From the NCBI RefSeq assembly GCF_017894365.1, contig NZ_CP059467.1:3844001-3908000 (forward strand): 64,000 nt of DNA, given 5' to 3'. The notes under the pieces were generated by a model. It ran no database searches. It saw only the letters and a program-made list of their open reading frames with translations, and had not been told where the DNA came from. Shown in pieces: positions 53,205-61,633 of this stretch (within the stretch, counting starts at the first letter, position 1; every line of letters begins with the position of its first letter). The DNA is from Aromatoleum bremense. GTDB taxonomy: Bacteria > Pseudomonadota > Gammaproteobacteria > Burkholderiales > Rhodocyclaceae. The position numbers and the translations under genes were made by a program.

Positions 53205-54713
53205 TCAGCCGTCGGCAAGGCCGAAGCGTATTCCCTGTGCGAGCGGCAGCGCGCCCGAGTAGTTGATCGTGCAGGTCGCCCGCCGCATGTAGGCTTTCCA
53301 TGCATCCGAGCCGGATTCCCGGCCGCCGCCGGTGTCCTTCTCGCCGCCGAACGCGCCGCCGATCTCGGCGCCGGACGGCCCGATATTCACGTTCGCGATG
53401 CCGCAGTCGCTGCCGGTCGCGGACAGGAAGCGTTCGGATTCCGTCAGGTCCCGCGTGAAGATCGATGACGCAAGGCCTTGCGGCACGTCGTTGTGCAGCG
53501 CGATCGCCTCGTCCAGGGTGCGATAGCGCAGGACATAGAGGATCGGCGCGAAAGTCTCCTCTTTCACGAGCGCCGTCTGTTCGGGCATCTCGACCAGCGC
53601 CGGGCGGCGATAGCACGCGCCCTCGCATCCGGGCACGCCGACCGCCTCGCCCCCCTGCACCGTGCCGCCCGATGCCCGCGCTTGGGCCAGCGTCCGGTCC
53701 ATCTTCGCACCGGCCGCGGCATCGATCAGCGGCCCGACGAGCGTGGCCGGATCGAGCGGATTGCCGACCGTGACCCGTCCCCAAACGGTGCGCAGGCGCT
53801 CCAGCAGCGCGTCGGCGATCGATTCATGCACGATCAGCCGGCGCAGGCTGGTGCAGCGCTGGCCCGCGGTGCCGGCCGCGGCGAACAGAATCGCGCGTTC
53901 GGCGAGCGTCAGGTCGGCGCTCGGGCAGACGATCGCAGCGTTGTTGCCGCCCAGTTCGAGGATCGAGCGGCCGAGCCGGGCCGCGACGCGCGGCGCGAGC
54001 GCCTTGCCCATCGCGGTCGAACCGGTCGCCGAGAGGACCGTGACGCGCCGGTCGTCGGCAAGCAGGGTCGCGAGTTCATTGCCCCCGACCAGCACTTCGA
54101 GCAGGCCTTGCGGCAGCTCGTCGAATTCGCTGCGCAGCGAATCGAACAGCGCTGCGCACGCCAGCGCCGTGAGCGGGGTTCGTGGCGACGGTTTCCACAC
54201 CACACTGTCGCCGCACACCCACGCCAGCGCGGCGTTCCACGCCCACACCGCAGCGGGGAAGTTGAACGCCGAGACGACGCCGACGACGCCTGCCGGGTGC
54301 CACTGCTCCATCATGCGGTGGCCGGGGCGTTCGCTCGCGATCGTCAATCCGTGGAGCTGTCGCGACAGGCCGACGGCGAAGTCGCAGATGTCGATCATCT
54401 CCTGCACTTCGCCGAGACCTTCCTGGCGGATTTTGCCCGCTTCGATCGACACGAGTTCGCCGAGATCGGCCTTGTGCCGGCGCAGCAGGTTGCCATACTG
54501 CCGCACCACTTCGCCGCGCCGCGGCGGCGGAACGTCGCGCCAGGTGAAAAAGGCCTGCTGCGCGCGATCGAGCGCGACTGCGGCGTGCGCTGGCGTATGC
54601 GGCGCGAGCCGCGCGATGATTTCTGCATCGATCGGGCTGCGTACCGGCAGCCCGCCGCATTCGAGCTCGCCACTCGCGACGCCGAGTCGCGCGAGCAAGG
54701 GGATGACGTCCAT
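53205..54713 (-). CDS. amaB: aldehyde dehydrogenase, ALDH7/AmaB-like
   Basis: 502 residues from the ATG at 54713, with GGAGG eight nucleotides before. The catalytic glutamate is in SILELGGNNAAI and the cysteine in GTAGQRCTSLRRL. EQWHPAGVVGVVSAFNFP and the ISSIFT-like ASSIFTRDL segment fit ALDH7 (antiquitin), which oxidises alpha-aminoadipate semialdehyde in lysine breakdown. No other lysine-catabolic genes adjoin, so the aldehyde is inferred from the family. Confidence 0.85.
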   Translation of the reverse strand: MDVIPLLARLGVASGELECGGLPVRSPIDAEIIARLAPHTPAHAAVALDRAQQAFFTWRDVPPPRRGEVVRQYGNLLRRHKADLGELVSIEAGKIRQEGLGEVQEMIDICDFAVGLSRQLHGLTIASERPGHRMMEQWHPAGVVGVVSAFNFPAAVWAWNAALAWVCGDSVVWKPSPRTPLTALACAALFDSLRSEFDELPQGLLEVLVGGNELATLLADDRRVTVLSATGSTAMGKALAPRVAARLGRSILELGGNNAAIVCPSADLTLAERAILFAAAGTAGQRCTSLRRLIVHESIADALLERLRTVWGRVTVGNPLDPATLVGPLIDAAAGAKMDRTLAQARASGGTVQGGEAVGVPGCEGACYRRPALVEMPEQTALVKEETFAPILYVLRYRTLDEAIALHNDVPQGLASSIFTRDLTESERFLSATGSDCGIANVNIGPSGAEIGGAFGGEKDTGGGRESGSDAWKAYMRRATCTINYSGALPLAQGIRFGLADG

Positions 54714-54785
54714 GGCCGAGGCCTCCACGCTGGATATGTGGGGTGGACCGCCCGGCCGAGCGGAATGTTCTATCCGTTCGGGATT

Positions 54786-55067
54786 CTACGCAGCCGCCGT
54801 GCGCCGGTAGCGGTACATCAGCTGGTCGCACTTCTTGCAGGCGACGATGCGCTGCACGTCCTCGCCTTCGTGGAGCCCGAATTCGCGCGTGTCGGTCGAT
54901 GCGCAGCGCAGGCAGGCGGGGGTCTGCTGGCAGTGTGCGGCAAGGTACTCGTCGCGCTGCGGCAAGTCGCGCTGGGCTTCCTGCTGGCGCCGGTGGATGT
55001 GCAGGACCGCAAGGCAGCCGAACAGGAAAATCGCGGCGACGAGGATCGGAAACGGAAAGTTGGACAT
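54786..55067 (-). CDS. small membrane protein with zinc ribbon
   Basis: 93 residues. One N-terminal helix (FPILVAAIFLFGCLAVLHI), then a C-terminal zinc ribbon made of CLRC (near residue 52) and CKKC (near 77), with histidine/arginine-rich spacers. The pairing suggests a membrane-bound metal-binding adaptor. No family assignment. It is 72 nt upstream of the aldehyde dehydrogenase on the same strand. Confidence 0.7.
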   Translation of the reverse strand: MSNFPFPILVAAIFLFGCLAVLHIHRRQQEAQRDLPQRDEYLAAHCQQTPACLRCASTDTREFGLHEGEDVQRIVACKKCDQLMYRYRRTAAA

Positions 55068-55183
55068 GTGGGGCGGCCGGTGGGGGAGCTGCAGATTAAC
55101 GCATTGCGGGGCTGCGGTACTTCGCCCAGATCAAGCGAGCCGGCGCAATCGGGTGCGCCGCCGCCCGGCCTTGCTGCCGCTCT

Positions 55184-56116
55184 TCAATACGCAAAACGGT
55201 CGCGAAGCTCTTCCAGGTTGAGTTCGGCGAGGATCTGCGCCAGCCGCTCCTGCGCGTTGCCCCGCGGCTGGTCCGTCGCCCGCGCGATGATCAGCTCGTT
55301 CTTCATCGAATGCTCCCAGCCGACAAGTTCGGTCACCGTGAGCTGGTAGCCGTGCGATTCGAGCAGCAGGCAGCGCAGCACGTTCGTCAGCTGGCTGCCG
55401 AATTCGCGCGTGTGGATCGGGTGGCGCCAGATCTCGGACAGCGGCGTCTTGCCGAACGATTCGTTCTTGTGCCGGCGCAGCGCGGCGGCGACCTCGGCCT
55501 GGCAGCACGGCACGAGCACGATGAAGCGGGCGCGCTTGTGCAACGCGAAGCGGATCGCGTCGTCGGTCGCGGTGTTGCAGGCGTGCAGTGCGGTGACGAT
55601 GTCGATATGTTCGGGCAGTTCGGGCGACTCGATCGAGTCCTCGACCGACAGGTTCAGGAAACTCATGCGGACGAAGCCGAGTCGCGCCGCGAGTTCGCGC
55701 GACTTCGCGACCAGTTCATCGCGCGTCTCGATGCCGTAGATGTGGCCGCCGGTCTGCCCCCCTTCGCGCGCCTTCAGGAACAGGTCGTAGAGGATGAAGC
55801 CGAGATACGACTTGCCCGCGCCGTGGTCGGCGAGCGTCAGGTCGCCGCGCGCGTTCATTACTTCTTCGAGCAGCGGCTCGATAAAGTTGTACAGGTGATA
55901 GACCTGCTTGAGCTTGCGCCGGCTGTCCTGGTTGAGCTTGCCGTCGCGCGTCAGGATGTGGAGTTCCTTCAGCAATTCAATCGACTGGCCCGGCCGGATA
56001 TCGGGAAGCTGCGCGGGGGGCGGTGAAGGCGCAGCGGCCGGTGCCGGGGAGGGCTGCGGTTTACCGGTGCGCCCGCGACTCGCCGGACGCCGGCCTTTTG
56101 CGTGGGCCTCGCTCAC
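55184..56116 (-). CDS. class I SAM methyltransferase (Methyltransf_32 type)
   Basis: 310 residues from a GTG at 56116 that overlaps the upstream stop by a GTGA. A Pro/Ala-rich tail of 40 residues precedes the domain. The SAM site is LTLADHGAGKSYLGFILYDL, with IYGIETRDELVAKS and an HACNTATDDAI segment that match Methyltransf_32. The substrate is unknown; relatives act on RNA or small molecules. Translation is coupled to the DUF1415 gene. Confidence 0.85.
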   Translation of the reverse strand: MSEAHAKGRRPASRGRTGKPQPSPAPAAAPSPPPAQLPDIRPGQSIELLKELHILTRDGKLNQDSRRKLKQVYHLYNFIEPLLEEVMNARGDLTLADHGAGKSYLGFILYDLFLKAREGGQTGGHIYGIETRDELVAKSRELAARLGFVRMSFLNLSVEDSIESPELPEHIDIVTALHACNTATDDAIRFALHKRARFIVLVPCCQAEVAAALRRHKNESFGKTPLSEIWRHPIHTREFGSQLTNVLRCLLLESHGYQLTVTELVGWEHSMKNELIIARATDQPRGNAQERLAQILAELNLEELRDRFAY

Positions 56117-56676
56117 GGCGTGTCGTCCTCGCCGCCGTCGGGAATGCCGAGCGCTTTCCAGCCGTCGTGGCCGAGGCGGTTCATCGTCTCGATGTTGCGC
56201 TCGGGGATCGTCTCGGCATCCGGATACGCGGCGACCGCGCGCTCGATGCTGTCCTCGCGCAGCAGGTGCAGGGTCGGATAGGGCGAACGGTTGGTGTAGT
56301 TCTCGATATCGTCCTCGCCGGTGCCTTCGAAGCGGAAGCGCGGATGGAAGCTCGCGACCTGCAGGACGCCTTCGAGCTCGTGCTCGGCGACGGCTTCCTC
56401 GGCGATGCCGACGATCTCGTTGAAATCGAGGAAATCGGGGAACAGGGCCGGATGCACGAGCAGCGTCGTATCGACCTCCGCAGGATCGGCGGCGGCGAGG
56501 AAATCGAGTTCGCGGTCGAGCTCCTCGAGGAACGCGTCGACGTGCCGCGCGTCGCTGACAACGATGCGCACCTGGTTCTTCACGTATACCGATTTCGCGA
56601 ACGGACACAGGTTGAGTCCGATCACCGCCTTCTCCAGCCACTGTCGCGTCGCCGCGAGCACCTTGTCACGATTCAT
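56113..56676 (-). CDS. DUF1415-family protein
   Basis: 187 residues from the ATG at 56676, with GAGGG seven nucleotides before; an ATG at 56682 is too close to that site. It has WLEKAVIGLNLCPFAKSVYV at the start and LLVHPALFPDFLDFNEIVG, SPYPTLHLLREDSI in order, all DUF1415 features. Function unknown. Short overlap with the methyltransferase gene downstream. Confidence 0.9.
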   Translation of the reverse strand: MNRDKVLAATRQWLEKAVIGLNLCPFAKSVYVKNQVRIVVSDARHVDAFLEELDRELDFLAAADPAEVDTTLLVHPALFPDFLDFNEIVGIAEEAVAEHELEGVLQVASFHPRFRFEGTGEDDIENYTNRSPYPTLHLLREDSIERAVAAYPDAETIPERNIETMNRLGHDGWKALGIPDGGEDDTP

Positions 56677-56764
56677 CCGCATTCCCTCGAAAGTTCGCCA
56701 TTTTGCCCCAAGCCGCGGACGAAGGAGGCGATAATGCGCCCCTTCTCCAAGGCTTTGATTCCAG

Positions 56765-57679
56765 ATGTCGATCCAGTGGTTTCCCGGTCACATGACCTCG
56801 GCGCGCAAGAAAGCGGCCGAAACGATGGCGCTGACCGACGTCGTCATCGAGGTGCTCGATGCCCGCATCCCCGAGGCGAGCAGCAATCCGATGATCCACG
56901 AGTTGCGCCGGCACCGTCAGCGGGTATGTCTCAAGGTGCTCAACAAGGCCGATCTCGCCGATCCCGTCGCGACGCGCGCCTGGCTCGATTTCTTCAACAG
57001 CCAGGAAGGTGTCAAGGCGGTCGCGCTGTCGTGCAAAAAGCCGGGGGACGTCGCGCGCGTGCCCGGCCTGTGCCAGGCGCTCGCGCCGCACCGCAACGAC
57101 GGCACCAAGCTGCTGCGCATCATGATCATGGGCATCCCGAACGTCGGCAAATCGACGCTGATGAACGCGCTGCTGAAGCGCCGCGTCGCGAAGGTCGGCG
57201 ACGAGCCGGCGGTGACGAAGTCGCAGCAGACTTTCGACCTCGGTTCGCACATGACGATCACCGACACGCCCGGCCTGATGTGGCCGAAGATCGCCCACGA
57301 CTCCGACGGGTTCATGCTCGCCGCGAGTCACGCGATCGGGCGCAACGCCGTCATCGACGAGGAGGTCGCGACTTTCCTCGGCGACCTGCTGCTGGAACGT
57401 TACCCGGCGCTGCTCGCGGCGCGCTACGGCATCGCGCCGGAACGCCTCGAGGCGCTGGACGGTGTCGGCCTCATCGAGACGATCGCGGCGCGGCGCGGCT
57501 GCCGGCTCAAGGGCGGCGCGCCGGATCTCGAGAAAGCCTCGCAAATCTTCCTCAACGATTACCGCAGCGGCGTGCTGGGACGGATCAGCCTGGAAACGCC
57601 CGAAAGCCGCCGGGAGATGCTGTCCGCGGCGGCATCCGGTGCCCCTCGGGCCGATGAGACGGTCGGGCCGGATGCCTAG
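56765..57679 (+). CDS. ylqF: circularly permuted ribosome-assembly GTPase YlqF/RbgA
   Basis: 304 residues. GTPase motifs occur in the permuted order: G4 NKAD (near residue 60), then G1 GIPNVGKST (near 122) and G3 DTPG (near 174). The start SIQWFPGHMTSARKKAAE is diagnostic of YlqF/RbgA, which matures the 50S subunit. It is transcribed divergently from the DUF1415 gene. Confidence 0.95.
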   Translation: MSIQWFPGHMTSARKKAAETMALTDVVIEVLDARIPEASSNPMIHELRRHRQRVCLKVLNKADLADPVATRAWLDFFNSQEGVKAVALSCKKPGDVARVPGLCQALAPHRNDGTKLLRIMIMGIPNVGKSTLMNALLKRRVAKVGDEPAVTKSQQTFDLGSHMTITDTPGLMWPKIAHDSDGFMLAASHAIGRNAVIDEEVATFLGDLLLERYPALLAARYGIAPERLEALDGVGLIETIAARRGCRLKGGAPDLEKASQIFLNDYRSGVLGRISLETPESRREMLSAAASGAPRADETVGPDA

Positions 57680-57688
57680 GGCAAGCCG

Positions 57689-58483
57689 CTAGCCCTTGCG
57701 TTCCTTGACCGGACTGGCTTCCGCTTCGCCGGATTCCACTCTCGACGACTGTGCCTGCGCTTGCTTCAGTTCGTCGGCGTCGAGGCTGCGCGCAATCTCG
57801 TCGCGGTCGCGCACGGCATCAATATTCAGCGCTGCGGCGGCGCGGTTGAACCACACGTAGGCGCGCACCGGGTCGCGCGGGAAACCGATGCCGTCGCGGT
57901 ACAGGCGGCCCAGTTCGAGCATCCCTTCGGCGTCGCCGCGCGCCGCTGCGGTGCGGATCCATTTGGCTGCCTGATCGTAGTCCTGCAGCACGCCGAAGCC
58001 GCTGCGGTAGAGCTTTCCGAGTTCCACCATCGCTCCCGGATGTTCACTGCCTGCCGCTGCCTGCAGCCAGCGAACGGCCTCCAGCGACTGCGCGCGGTCG
58101 TTCGCGGAGTCGAGCAACAGCGTCTTCGCAATCCGGAGCTGTGCCGCCGCATCCCCTTCATTGGCTGCACGTAGCGTGTAGGGATCGATCGGAATCGGCA
58201 CGCCCGGAAGGTTCTGCGCCGGTATTTCGTCGCTGGTCCTCGAGCCGACGACGATCACTGCGGCCATCACGGCCACCACTACCAGCACCGGTCCGATGAA
58301 GGATGCGCCGTTCCGCCAGCGGGACCGCTTGCGCTCGGGCGCATGGAAACGATGCGTGCAGGCGCGGCACCGATACGGGCGCTTGCCCGTCTGCACCTGC
58401 CTTTCGCCTTCGGACTGCCATTTCGACTTGCGACAATCGGCGCTCCCGCAAGTCGGACAGGTAACAGTGGCATGAAGTGACAT
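57689..58483 (-). CDS. membrane Sel1-repeat protein with zinc ribbon
   Basis: 264 residues. An N-terminal double-CxxC ribbon (CPTCGSADC, YRCRACTHRF), a helix (FIGPVLVVVAVMAAVIVV) and then at least three Sel1 repeats (AMVELGKLYRSGFGVLQDYDQ; GMLELGRLYRDGIGFPRDPV). The ribbon would face the cytoplasm and the repeats the periplasm, or the reverse. Sel1 proteins scaffold protein contacts. The exact role is unknown. Confidence 0.85.
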   Translation of the reverse strand: MSLHATVTCPTCGSADCRKSKWQSEGERQVQTGKRPYRCRACTHRFHAPERKRSRWRNGASFIGPVLVVVAVMAAVIVVGSRTSDEIPAQNLPGVPIPIDPYTLRAANEGDAAAQLRIAKTLLLDSANDRAQSLEAVRWLQAAAGSEHPGAMVELGKLYRSGFGVLQDYDQAAKWIRTAAARGDAEGMLELGRLYRDGIGFPRDPVRAYVWFNRAAAALNIDAVRDRDEIARSLDADELKQAQAQSSRVESGEAEASPVKERKG

Positions 58484-58789
58484 CGTGACTTCCCAACCTA
58501 GAAATGGGGTTCAGGCACTCGCCGGATCGTCATTCTTCCATTTCAATGAATTATGCGTTACTCGCCCCCGACATTCCTGCCGGGCATGCTCTTTCCGGAA
58601 AAAACTCCTTGTAACGACAGGTAACTGAAGCACGACCGGAATATTCACGCGCCCAGCGCGCCGCGCGGGTGACGCGTTTCTCTATAGTTCCATCCCTAAT
58701 AAAGAAAGGGGATCTCATGCATGACATGGTCGGCTGGCTTCGGCTATCGTTCATGCCGCTGACCTTATCGGCTCGCACCTGGAGCTTCC
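58484..58789. other. intergenic, no gene seen
   Basis: 306 bp between the start of the Sel1 gene (minus) and the small membrane gene (plus). Part of it is AT-rich (58540-58620, 58680-58710), suitable for divergent promoters. No RNA gene or repeat is evident. Confidence 0.5.
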
Positions 58790-59077
58790 ATGAACAAATT
58801 TTCCACTCTGCTGCTCGCGACGGTGCTCGCGCTGCTCGGCCTCGTCACGTTCGTCGCGAAGACCATCGTCGAATGGCGCATGCGCAAGGAAACCGAGATG
58901 CTGACCGCCGAACTGCCGCCGGAAAAAACTGAACTGCACCAGACCGTGGCTACGGAGCGCGCCGCGAATCTCGACCTGTCGCCTGGCCGCATGGTGTGGT
59001 TCAAGCCGCGGCAGGCGAAAGTTTTTGCCGCCGGTGTCGCGCTCGCGCCTGCGACGAAGCAGCCATTCATGCTCTGA
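58790..59077 (+). CDS. small membrane-anchored hypothetical protein
   Basis: 95 residues. The ATG at 58790 has GGAG five nucleotides before. One N-terminal helix (TLLLATVLALLGLVTFVAK) and a charged helix (VEWRMRKETEMLTAELPPEK) are followed by a short tail. No family is recognised. It stands alone, and GC and codon use resemble the host. Confidence 0.55.
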   Translation: MNKFSTLLLATVLALLGLVTFVAKTIVEWRMRKETEMLTAELPPEKTELHQTVATERAANLDLSPGRMVWFKPRQAKVFAAGVALAPATKQPFML

Positions 59078-59142
59078 TCCCGTTGGGTGCCTGAGCCGGA
59101 GTGGCGCGCCGGCGGAGACGCTCCTCGGCGCGCGACAGCCTT

Positions 59143-59667
59143 TCAGCGCGCGTGCCGGTAGATGTGCCAGGTCGCGCCGCGAAACGGCATTTCCTTTTCG
59201 AACGTTGCCCCGACGGCGAGGGCCAGGGCGATCGATGCCGCGTTCTCGGCGTGGATGAAGCTGATCAGCGAGACGTCCGGAAGGTGCTCTTTGGCCATCG
59301 CCTGCACGGTGCGCGCCGCTTCGCTGGCGTAACCCTTGCCCCAGTAGCGGCGGGTCAGCGCCCATTTGATTTCGGGTTCGGGCCAGTCCTTCGGGTACCA
59401 GAGCCCGACCGTTCCCAGCACGTTTCCGGTCGCTTTTTCCTCGACCGCGTAGGGGCCGTAACCTCGCAGGTGCCAGTGCCCGACCATGTTCGCCATCGCA
59501 TACCAGCTGTCGCCTTCGGAAAGCGCGCGACGAAAAGTGAAGCGGGTGCTTTCGGGGTCCGAGTAGTGCTCGTGGAGGAAGGGCCAGTCATCCGGGCGGA
59601 ACGTGCGCAGAACGAGACGCGGGGACTCGATTCGGTCGGGTACCAGGAACGGCGAAGTGTTCGGCAT
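59143..59667 (-). CDS. GNAT acetyltransferase, RimJ/RimL type
   Basis: 174 residues from the ATG at 59667. SPRLVLRTFRPDDWPFLHEHY and the acetyl-CoA site RRYWGKGYASEAARTVQAMA are those of RimJ/RimL-like N-acetyltransferases; AENAASIALALAVGATFE follows as expected. The substrate is unknown: ribosomal N-terminus, other protein or small amine. It marks the edge of the scarred accessory stretch. Confidence 0.9.
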   Translation of the reverse strand: MPNTSPFLVPDRIESPRLVLRTFRPDDWPFLHEHYSDPESTRFTFRRALSEGDSWYAMANMVGHWHLRGYGPYAVEEKATGNVLGTVGLWYPKDWPEPEIKWALTRRYWGKGYASEAARTVQAMAKEHLPDVSLISFIHAENAASIALALAVGATFEKEMPFRGATWHIYRHAR

Positions 59668-60144
59668 ATATCTATTGGCCTTCAAACAGATTGGCTTGCA
59701 AATAAGTCGAAGTTCAAGGTGTGGACGGCTGCGATGGACAGGGCTCGAGGCAAAACCTTTGCAGATTATCGGCCTGGAGGTGTCCTCTCCAGGACTGCGA
59801 TGCGGAGGTCGAATTCGCAGCACAGCTCCCGGATGAGCCAGCTCGCGTAGATGTTAGCAAGAATCGCCGCGTCGTCGTTCATCCGGGAGGTCTTGTGCGC
59901 GCCGATGCAGGCATCCCCTGAGCGCTGACGGCGCACGCGTGCGGTGTTCGCTCGTGGTGCCTCCCGGAATGTGTATCTCGCCCCCTCGGAATGCCGATTG
60001 CTGTGCGCTGCTCGGCGTGGCCGGCCTGCATAAAGGATTCGCCTGCCGTCTGCCCGTTCGTATTCCCCAGGGCCGGCTCGAGGAACGCAAGCCTCGACGT
60101 GCCTTCGACCAGGATCAGCAAAAGGAGAACCCATGGGAAACGCC
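59668..60144. other. gene-poor stretch with possible gene remnant
   Basis: 477 bp with no convincing gene. On the minus strand a 38-codon frame from 59882 to 59766 (MNDDAAILANIYASWL at its start, ending in PPGR) looks protein-like but lacks a ribosome site. I read it as the tail of a lost gene. It contains no repeat I can see. Confidence 0.4.
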
Positions 60145-60369
60145 TTACGAAAACCCGGCTCTGACGTCGGGATTCTGGCTGATGAAGGTCGCGAGGCCGC
60201 GCCCGGCAGCCGCCAACTGTTTCATGTGCTCGATTTTCGCTGGCGTGATGTTGCGAGCCGAGTAGACGTAGACCCTGGGATTGCCGTGGAACACCACCTT
60301 CACGAAATCGACACCGATTTCGAAGGCGGCTACTCCGGATTGTCCACTCAGATTTTTGTAGAGTTGCAT
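60145..60369 (-). CDS. small KTSC-like hypothetical protein
   Basis: 74 residues from the ATG at 60369, with GAGAGG five nucleotides before. VAAFEIGVDFVKVVFHGN, VYVYSAR and IEHMKQLAAAGRGLATFI recall the small proteins in which a beta-hairpin precedes a helix with GRGL...FI, similar to KTSC-domain proteins. The role is unknown. It lies next to an imperfect inverted-repeat pair. Confidence 0.6.
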   Translation of the reverse strand: MQLYKNLSGQSGVAAFEIGVDFVKVVFHGNPRVYVYSARNITPAKIEHMKQLAAAGRGLATFISQNPDVRAGFS

Positions 60370-60425
60370 CTCGACCTCTCTCGTTCCGGCATCCTGCGCC
60401 GCCCTGTTGCAAAGCGGTACGGGCA

Positions 60426-60626
60426 ACCCAGCCAAGCCAACCCAGTTGAACGCTGATCGGATTGACCAACCTTTACCTGGCGAGGCGAACCCTGATGAGT
60501 TGATGGGCGGAATCCGCCTGCTGCGCCCGAAAACGGGCGATCGTGGCCGAAAGGGCTTCCGATTTCAGCAGCAGGGGCGGGAAAAGCGTTCATCGAAGTC
60601 AGTTCAACTGGCTGGCTTGGGTGGGT
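60426..60626. repeat. imperfect 26-bp inverted repeat pair
   Basis: The left arm 60426-60451 and the complement of the right arm 60602-60626 agree at about 23 of 26 positions (both end CAGTTGAAC or GCCAGTTGAAC). They flank 150 bp with no coding capacity I can recognise. The layout fits a small non-autonomous element (MITE-like). I found no target-site duplication. Confidence 0.5.
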
Positions 60627-60705
60627 GTGCTTGACACGTCAATTGATCAGGAATTCCCCATGGACGTGCCATGGCATCGCTATGACAGAGGAGAATGCGT
60701 TATTG

Positions 60706-60810
60706 CAAGACCTGACCCCGATCCTTCATGACCCCGATCCTTCACGATCCTTATCTGACCCCGATCCTTATCCTGTGCAATCCTGTGACCCCCGATCCTG
60801 GTACGATCCT
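60706..60810. repeat. cluster of GACCCCGATCCTT repeats
   Basis: At least four variants of GACCCCGATCCTT and shorter GATCCTG units recur within 105 bp. Just before it is AAGACCTGACCCC, which I recall from sequences near REP-associated transposases in other proteobacteria. This is a resemblance only. Confidence 0.45.
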
Positions 60811-60842
60811 GTGTAATTCGTTAGGCGTTGTTGCTTGGCACC

Positions 60843-61268
60843 CTAGGCAGGCTGGGGCATGCTGTGCCACCAGATGCGAGCCTCCGAGCACAGATTGCCG
60901 CTGAATGAAGCCTGGAGGACACCATCGAGCACCATTCTTGGTAGAGGATCGCCAGGCTTGCGCGCAACGAGGCCAGTGCCGGTGGATTTGGCCCAGATTT
61001 GGAACAGTTCTTCCGATGCGACTTGATAGGTGACGTGCCAGTGGGCGATGCCCGATGTGGCGGTGCTGGCCAAGACCTCGAAGGTGACCTGAACGTCCTC
61101 TTGGAGTTTCACCCGTTCCCAGTACTTGGCCAACTGCTCGGTGCCGCACTGAACCTGAAACGGTGTGTTGTGGTACTGCCCGTCGGGGAGAAACAGTGCC
61201 GCGAACATTGCCGGGTTGCGCTGCTCCCAGGCGGCCTTGTAGCCGAGCATGAAGTCTTCGATGTTCAC
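60843..61268 (-). CDS. NTF2/SnoaL-like protein
   Basis: 141 residues from a GTG at 61268 with a weak ribosome site. The cone-shaped NTF2 fold is indicated by DFMLGYKAAWEQRNPAMFAALFLPDG and IAHWHVTYQV, as in SnoaL and related isomerases or binding proteins. Its base composition is visibly less GC-rich than the neighbours, which suggests transfer. The ligand is unknown. It lies between repeat debris and a broken Uma2 gene. Confidence 0.7.
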   Translation of the reverse strand: MNIEDFMLGYKAAWEQRNPAMFAALFLPDGQYHNTPFQVQCGTEQLAKYWERVKLQEDVQVTFEVLASTATSGIAHWHVTYQVASEELFQIWAKSTGTGLVARKPGDPLPRMVLDGVLQASFSGNLCSEARIWWHSMPQPA

Positions 61269-61455
61269 GGGGGACTCGCTGTGAGGGGGTACGACGCCTA
61301 TGAGTGGACCGCCTAAATGACGGATCGCAACCCGTCGGTGTGAATGTATGCACTCTACATCAAGTCAACTTCACACAACAATACAGTTCCTTACAAATTT
61401 TTAGGGGCTCCTATTCATGAACGCAAGCCCGTTAGTGCCGGCATCGCCGCACTCA

Positions 61456-61633
61456 TCACGCCGCTGCCGATTTCAGGTGATAGACAGTGACGACGCGGTC
61501 CACCGGATGCACCAGCCAGTATTCGCGCACGCCGACGTGCTCATAGAGAGAGGCGGCGTTTTACGATGAGGTCGTGGCCGGCGGTGGCCGGGGAGAGGAT
61601 CTCCACCACCCAAGGTGCGAGTGAAATCGGCGA
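61456..61633 (-). pseudogene. truncated, frameshifted Uma2-family nuclease remnant
   Basis: Read on the minus strand, LAPWVVEILSPATAGHDLIV and, after a frameshift at the end of VKR, YEHVGVREYWLVHP then RVVTVYHLKSAAA match the C-terminal part of a Uma2 (DUF820) PD-(D/E)XK protein. The frame ends with TGA at 61456-61458. The N-terminal two thirds are missing: the fragment begins directly after the stop codon of the neighbouring hydrolase gene, so a deletion joined them. It is non-functional. Confidence 0.8.

Larger units (their letters stand above)
60370..60842. other. gene-free stretch of short repeats
   Basis: 473 bp with no gene. It holds an imperfect inverted-repeat pair (60426-60451 and 60602-60626) and a run of GACCCCGATCCTT-like repeats (about 60706-60810), listed separately. 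It resembles debris from a mobile or REP-like element, not host intergenic DNA. Confidence 0.55.

Noticed and set aside
59766..60134. 122-codon frame on the minus strand between the GNAT and KTSC-like genes
   Set aside because: Only its last 38 codons look protein-like, there is no ribosome site, and no family is recognised; listed as a remnant only.
60400..60842. CRISPR-like spacing of short repeats
   Set aside because: The repeats are irregular, short and without equal spacers.
60823..60845. GCCTAAC after the NTF2-like gene, as in an integron attC site
   Set aside because: The partner GTTRRRY box is not found within the expected distance, and no integrase or second cassette is visible.
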